Assembly (NCBI GenBank): GCA_007130355.1
Contig: SLSQ01000087.1
Coordinates: forward strand, 1 to 9,722
Reading direction: 5' to 3'
Length of the DNA stretch: 9,722 bases
Origin: Trueperaceae bacterium
GTDB lineage: Bacteria > Deinococcota > Deinococci > Deinococcales > Trueperaceae
Shown here piece after piece: positions 6,373 to 9,722 of the stretch. The notes below the pieces were generated by a model. It saw only the letters and a list, made by a program, of their open reading frames with translations, did no database searches and was not told where the DNA came from. Both the position numbers and the translations under genes were made by a program. The first letter of the stretch is position 1. The number at the start of each line of letters is the position of its first letter.

Positions 6373-6689
6373 GAGCGCGTCTCGTCCCGGACCCAGTCGA
6401 GGTACGGCTCGTGCCCACCGGCGATCGGCCAGGTCACGACGCACGGCACGTCGTACGGGTGGAGCGTCGCGACGGTCCGTTCAAGCTCCGGCACCAGATC
6501 GGCACGGGTCTTGCAGAGGAGCGCCACCTCGGCGTCCTCCTGGACGTCGCCCTCCCAGCGGTACCAGGAGCGGATCTGGGGCAGGAGGTTCGCGCACGCG
6601 ATCAGGCGCGCCTCGAGCAGCTTCCGGGCCAGACGTGCGGCGGTCGCCTCGTCCGGCGCGGTCAGGTAGACGGTGCGCAGATCGGTCAT
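6369..6689 (-). CDS. cutA: Divalent-cation tolerance protein CutA
   Basis: CutA1 proteins are small, very stable trimers that bind divalent metals such as copper. They are found almost universally; the physiological role remains unclear. The 106-residue product carries the family signatures: CANLLPQIRSWYRWEGDV (32-49), EVALLCKT (54-61), and HPYDVPCVVTWPI with GGHEPYLDWV (77-100). Length is typical. The ATG at 6689 is chosen because the family N-terminus begins here; longer in-frame readings to 6836 would cross the divergent promoter region and overlap the rnr start. No Shine-Dalgarno precedes the ATG, and a TACGCT box lies 6 nt upstream, so a leaderless message is likely. Its stop overlaps the proposed CTG start of the downstream SDR gene, implying coupled translation. 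Confidence 0.97.
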   Translation of the reverse strand: MTDLRTVYLTAPDEATAARLARKLLEARLIACANLLPQIRSWYRWEGDVQEDAEVALLCKTRADLVPELERTVATLHPYDVPCVVTWPIAGGHEPYLDWVRDETRS

Positions 6690-6695
6690 GGGGCG

Positions 6696-6701
6696 AGCGT
6701 A
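6696..6701 (-). promoter_or_regulatory. Candidate -10 box of leaderless cutA promoter
   Basis: On the minus strand TACGCT (TAnnnT form) stands 6 nt before the cutA ATG, with no ribosome site between. The start of transcription would be at or next to the ATG. No clear -35 is seen. It shares the 60-base divergent gap 6690-6749 with the rnr promoter. Confidence 0.4.
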
Positions 6702-6735
6702 CGATTCGTGAGCAGGACCGGAAGGCCGCGGGCGG

Positions 6736-6741
6736 TACACT
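6736..6741 (+). promoter_or_regulatory. Candidate -10 box of leaderless rnr promoter
   Basis: TACACT matches TATAAT at four of six bases and the TAnnnT pattern, and lies 8 nt before the rnr ATG at 6750. This is the same spacing as the box before the prenyl synthase at 3822. No Shine-Dalgarno precedes the ATG. A weak AGGACC (6714-6719) could act as a -35 with a 16-bp spacer. Confidence 0.45.
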
Positions 6742-6749
6742 GGCGACCG

Positions 6750-9329
6750 ATGAGTACTCCCGCCCCCGAGCAGCTCCAGGAGTTCTTCCGCAAGCATCCG
6801 GAAAAACCCTGGCACGTACAGGACGTCCAGAAGCACCTCGAGATCGACGATCGAGCCGAACTGAAACGCGTGCTGGACGACCTGGTCGACGCCGGCGCCC
6901 TGGTGCGGACGCGCCGGCGCACCTACGGCCTGCCCGAAGAGATGAACATGATCCCCGGCCGCCTGCAGGTCGCTTCGGGCGGATACGGCTTCGTGATCCG
7001 CGAGTCGGGAGAGGGCAAGGACCTCTTCATCCCGGCCGACAAGCTCGCCGGCGCCTGGGACGGCGACCGCGTGCTGGCACGCCCGAAGAACCAGGGCTCC
7101 GACGACGGCAAGCCGGCCGGCGAGATCGTCCGCATCGTCGAACGGAAGAACGCCCGCGTGGTCGGCACCCTCGAGTACGCCCAGGGCTACGCGATCCTTC
7201 GTCCCGACAGCCCGCGCCTGCGGGAACGCATCCTGCTCACGCCCGACTCGGTCGGCCGCCTCGACGGTGGGCTACGGATCCTGGCGCGCCTGGTCTGGCC
7301 GGAGACGAGCGGCGAGAAGGAGCCGTTCGGCGAGGTCGAGGAGGTCCTGGGCGAACAGGACGACCCCGAGGTCGAGACCCGCGCCGTCATCGTCAAGTAC
7401 GACCTGAAGGACGCCTACGACGAGGCCACCATGGCCGAAGCGACGGCGGTCCCCGACACGGTCGGCAGCGAGATGATGGAGGGCCGTACCGACCTGCGCG
7501 AGGTGCCCACCTTCACGATCGACGGCGCCGACGCCAAGGACTTCGACGACGCGATCAGCGTCGAGCGGATCGGCGGCAAGGAGAAGGGCGCGAAGAGCCT
7601 GCTCTGCGTCGGCATCCACATCGCCGACGTCAGCTACTACGTCGCCGAGGGCACCAGCCTCGACGCCGAAGCGCGCGACCGGGCCACCAGCGTCTACCTG
7701 CCCGGCAAGGTGCTGCCGATGCTGCCCGAAGAACTCAGCAACGGGATCTGCAGCCTGGTCGAGGGGGAGTCGCGCCTCGCGCTCTCCGCGTTCGCCGACG
7801 TCACCCGGGAGGGCGAGGTCCAGGCGGTCCGCTTCAAGGAGACCGTCATCCGCTCGGACGCCCGTCTCACCTACGACGACGTGCAGGAGTACTCCGACGG
7901 GGGCCGGCTGCCGAAGGGCAAGCGGAAGCTCGAGCGGGACGTGAAGGTGCTCCTGAACCTCACGCAGAAGCTGCGCGAGAACCGGATGGGCGCCGGTGCG
8001 CTCGACTTCGACTTCACCGAAGCGAAGGTCGACGTCGACGAGGAGGGCACCCTCCACCTGCACCCGATCCGAAGCAACGCGGCGCGGCAGTTGGTCGAGG
8101 AGATGATGCTCCTCGCCAACCGCCTGGTCGCCGAAGAGCTCGAGAAGCGCGACGTGCCGACGCTCTACCGGGTGCACGAGGACCCGAGCGAGTCGAAGAT
8201 CGCGGCGCTGCAGAAGGCGCTCGCGCGGCTCGGGTACGAGCTCGACCTGGAGCGCGCGACGCCGAAGGACCTGCAGGGCATCCTCCGGTCGGCCGCCGGC
8301 AAGCCGGAGTCCCAGCTCGTGAACACGCTGCTGCTACGTAGCCTCAAGCAGGCGCGCTACTCGAGCGAGAACCTGGGCCACTTCGGACTCGCCTTCGAGA
8401 ACTACCTGCACTTCACCAGCCCGATCCGCCGCTACCCCGACCTGGTCGTGCACCGCGCCGTGCGGGCGATGCTGCAGCACCGGCTCAGCCCGACCCTGAA
8501 GGAGCGGATGCGCAGCGACTTCCCGATCCTCGCGCAGCACGCGAGCGACAAGGAACGCCAAGCCGAGCAGGCCGAACGCGACCTGGCCCGCTACTTCCAC
8601 GCCCGCTGGGCGCAGGAGCACGTCGGCGAGCGGTTCCACGGCACGATCAGCGGCGTCACCAACTTCGGGGTCTTCGTCGCGCTGCCCAACGGCATCGAAG
8701 GCCTGCTCCACGTCTCGCACCTCGACGACGACTACTACATGTTCCTCGAGGACTCGATGATGCTGATGGGCAAGTCGTCGCGGAAGCGGTACCGGATGGG
8801 CGACCGGATCGAGGTGCGCATCCACCAGTCGAACCCCACCGTGCGCCAGATCGACCTGGTCCCCGCCGACGCCGACGTGGCGGACGTCACGGCCGACGAC
8901 GCGCCGAAGCGCAGCAAGGCACCGAAGAAGCTCAAGACGCCGCTCGGCGGGGCGGCCGACGCGCCGCCCCTCAAGGACGAACCCGGGCCGCAACGGCGGC
9001 GCGCCACCTCCGGACCGAAGGGTCGCCGGGGTGCGGAGAAGGGGGCCGACACGGGCGCCGAGCAGGGGGCCGCGAAGGCCGCCGCGAAGGCCGCCGCGAA
9101 GGGGGGCGGCAAGGGGGCCGCGAAGGCCGCCGGCAAGGGCGACGCCAAGCCGAAGCCGGCGCCGAAGTCGAAGAAGCGTGCCGCCGCGAGCGACGGACCG
9201 ACCGAACCGCCGGCCCGCGCCGCCGAACGGAAGAAGGAGGAGCCCATGACCGACGCCGCGACGCCGAAGACCGTACGCCGGGTGCGCCGACGCCTCGTGT
9301 TCGGCGACCCGGGACCCTGGTCGCGATGA
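6750..9329 (+). CDS. rnr: Ribonuclease R (3'-5' exoribonuclease, RNB family)
   Basis: RNase R degrades structured RNA processively from the 3' end and acts in rRNA, tRNA and mRNA quality control in the cytosol. The 859-residue product shows an N-terminal winged-helix domain (about 1-60), cold-shock/OB domains (about 65-215), and the RNB catalytic domain. The metal-binding motif is DGADAKDFDDA (258-268); Asp258, 264, 266 and 267 align with the four catalytic aspartates of E. coli RNase R. HFTSPIRRYPDLVVHR follows at 554-569, then an S1 domain (about 626-703, GTISGVTNFGVFVALPNGIEGLLHVSHL). The C-terminal 150 residues form a basic Lys/Ala/Pro tail with a tetrapeptide repeat, likely for RNA binding. 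The ATG at 6750 is chosen because the family N-terminus begins here with a -10 box 8 nt upstream; in-frame starts further 5' lie in sequence antisense to cutA. The stop overlaps the next gene's start as ATGA. Confidence 0.97.
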   Translation: MSTPAPEQLQEFFRKHPEKPWHVQDVQKHLEIDDRAELKRVLDDLVDAGALVRTRRRTYGLPEEMNMIPGRLQVASGGYGFVIRESGEGKDLFIPADKLAGAWDGDRVLARPKNQGSDDGKPAGEIVRIVERKNARVVGTLEYAQGYAILRPDSPRLRERILLTPDSVGRLDGGLRILARLVWPETSGEKEPFGEVEEVLGEQDDPEVETRAVIVKYDLKDAYDEATMAEATAVPDTVGSEMMEGRTDLREVPTFTIDGADAKDFDDAISVERIGGKEKGAKSLLCVGIHIADVSYYVAEGTSLDAEARDRATSVYLPGKVLPMLPEELSNGICSLVEGESRLALSAFADVTREGEVQAVRFKETVIRSDARLTYDDVQEYSDGGRLPKGKRKLERDVKVLLNLTQKLRENRMGAGALDFDFTEAKVDVDEEGTLHLHPIRSNAARQLVEEMMLLANRLVAEELEKRDVPTLYRVHEDPSESKIAALQKALARLGYELDLERATPKDLQGILRSAAGKPESQLVNTLLLRSLKQARYSSENLGHFGLAFENYLHFTSPIRRYPDLVVHRAVRAMLQHRLSPTLKERMRSDFPILAQHASDKERQAEQAERDLARYFHARWAQEHVGERFHGTISGVTNFGVFVALPNGIEGLLHVSHLDDDYYMFLEDSMMLMGKSSRKRYRMGDRIEVRIHQSNPTVRQIDLVPADADVADVTADDAPKRSKAPKKLKTPLGGAADAPPLKDEPGPQRRRATSGPKGRRGAEKGADTGAEQGAAKAAAKAAAKGGGKGAAKAAGKGDAKPKPAPKSKKRAAASDGPTEPPARAAERKKEEPMTDAATPKTVRRVRRRLVFGDPGPWSR
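9069..9140 (+). repeat. rnr: Six 12-bp in-frame repeats in the rnr tail
   Basis: Six consecutive degenerate 12-bp units, best represented by GCCGCGAAGGCC, encode the tetrapeptides AAKA, AAKA, AAKG, GGKG, AAKA, AGKG (residues 774-797 of RNase R), each with Lys at the third position. The first two units are identical at DNA level and the third differs only at its end, which suggests recent slippage expansion. Copy number could vary between strains without shifting the frame. Confidence 0.75.
9234..9248 (+). promoter_or_regulatory. Internal Shine-Dalgarno and in-frame ATG near rnr 3' end
   Basis: AAGGAGG (9234-9240) is a near-perfect anti-16S match 5 nt before an ATG at 9246 that is in the rnr frame (residue Met833). 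Initiation here would give a 27-residue basic peptide ending at the rnr stop. The Lys-Lys-Glu-Glu codons that create the site also serve RNase R, so it may be accidental. It may instead load ribosomes to feed the overlapping downstream gene. Confidence 0.4.
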
Positions 9330-9722
9330 ACGAAGCGGCGGCCGGGACCGAGCAGGTCCGCATCGCGCTGACGCGCGTCTGCCTGCGGTCCGGGTCCGTC
9401 ATGGTGCCGCCGCGCGCCCGCGACCGGCTCCCGGGCGAAGGGGAGCTGCTCGGTTGGGACGCCGACGCCGACGCGGTCCACGAACTGCGGTACGACGGCG
9501 GCCGGATCGCGGGCTTGGGCCCGTTCTTCGCGTCGCGCGCGCTGCACGTCAACGACGCGCTGCTGCTGCGACCTCGGCCCGACGGGCACCTGGTGCTCGC
9601 GGCGCACGCTCGGGGCGGCGCGGGGCGGCCGAACGCGGCGCCGGTCCGCTACGCGGGTGCGTCCGGCGCGAGCGAGCCGGCGTCGGCGCTCGGAGCGCCC
9701 GAGCCGGGCGGCACGCACGACC
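9326..9722 (+). CDS. Unrecognised protein overlapping rnr, 3'-truncated by window edge
   Basis: An open frame begins with the ATG at 9326, which shares ATGA with the rnr stop, and stays open to the window end (132 complete codons). I do not recognise the family. Residues 9-96 read as a real compact domain: VRIALTRVCLRSGSVMVP, RLPGEGELLGWDADADAVHEL, GGRIAGLGPFF and ALHVNDALLLRPRPDGHLVLAAHAR. After about residue 97 it becomes Gly/Ala/Pro-rich, typical of a linker before a second domain lying outside the window. The alternating strands and the LHVNDALLLRP segment recall small beta-barrel nucleic-acid-binding folds such as B3-like domains, but this is only an impression. No signal peptide or membrane segment is present, so it should be cytosolic. 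The overlap implies it is translated with RNase R, and a link to RNA or DNA metabolism is possible but unproven. Confidence 0.75.
   Translation, partial: MNEAAAGTEQVRIALTRVCLRSGSVMVPPRARDRLPGEGELLGWDADADAVHELRYDGGRIAGLGPFFASRALHVNDALLLRPRPDGHLVLAAHARGGAGRPNAAPVRYAGASGASEPASALGAPEPGGTHD

Noticed and set aside
4816..6669. 617-residue plus-strand open frame opposite the YbjT-like gene and cutA
   Set aside because: It has no family motifs and an abnormal Arg/Ala/Gln composition, while the minus strand encodes two well-supported proteins over the same bases.
6344..8341. 665-residue plus-strand Arg/Gly/Pro-rich open frame overlapping cutA and rnr
   Set aside because: A shifted-frame shadow of rnr; low-complexity composition, no ribosome site, and it conflicts with the clear RNB catalytic motifs in the rnr frame.
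8735..9718. 327-residue minus-strand open frame opposite the rnr tail and the last gene
   Set aside because: Its Ala/Pro/Phe-rich middle is simply the complement of the Lys/Ala repeat tail of RNase R; no ribosome site or domain is seen.

Overview
The window is very GC-rich (roughly 70%) and densely coded, and looks like chromosomal core sequence from a Deinococcota bacterium of the Truepera/Trueperaceae kind. Three things suggest this: a Rex repressor that reads very close to the Thermus Rex proteins; promoters with a TAnnnT -10 box placed 6-8 nt before an ATG that lacks a Shine-Dalgarno, which is the leaderless style common in Deinococcus; and hairpins at gene ends with no U-tract. The taxonomic call is an inference from remembered family sequences, not from a search.

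Layout. (1) 1-1553, plus strand: the 3' part of a gene for a Pro/Ala-rich protein with two SPOR domains, overlapping by GTGA the gene for the redox-sensing repressor Rex. (2) 1722-3683, plus strand: two secreted lipoproteins with strong Shine-Dalgarno sites, separated by a perfect 26-bp palindrome. The second is a stack of about four Ig-like domains. (3) 3822-4775, plus strand: a trans-polyprenyl diphosphate synthase, probably making the long isoprenoid chain of menaquinone. It is preceded by a 12-bp-stem inverted repeat and a leaderless-type start covered by a 12-bp palindrome. (4) 4876-6689, minus strand: cutA followed by a YbjT-like NAD(P)-binding/DUF2867 protein, whose best start is a CTG overlapping the cutA stop. 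This pair converges on the prenyl synthase. (5) 6750-9329, plus strand: RNase R with an unusual Lys/Ala repeat tail, divergent from cutA across a 60-bp gap. It overlaps by ATGA an unrecognised protein that runs off the window end (9326-9722).

How the genes relate: Rex (NAD+/NADH sensing), the quinone side-chain synthase and the YbjT-like NAD(P)-binding protein fit a respiratory/redox theme, but only their proximity supports a link. The SPOR protein and the two lipoproteins are envelope proteins. RNase R and CutA are housekeeping.

I found no mobile element, CRISPR array, tRNA, rRNA or defence cassette. No new multi-gene system is evident. The best leads are the regulatory inverted repeats, the CTG start, a perfect Shine-Dalgarno plus in-frame ATG inside the rnr 3' end, and the unrecognised gene after rnr. 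No stretch without a gene exceeds 170 bases.
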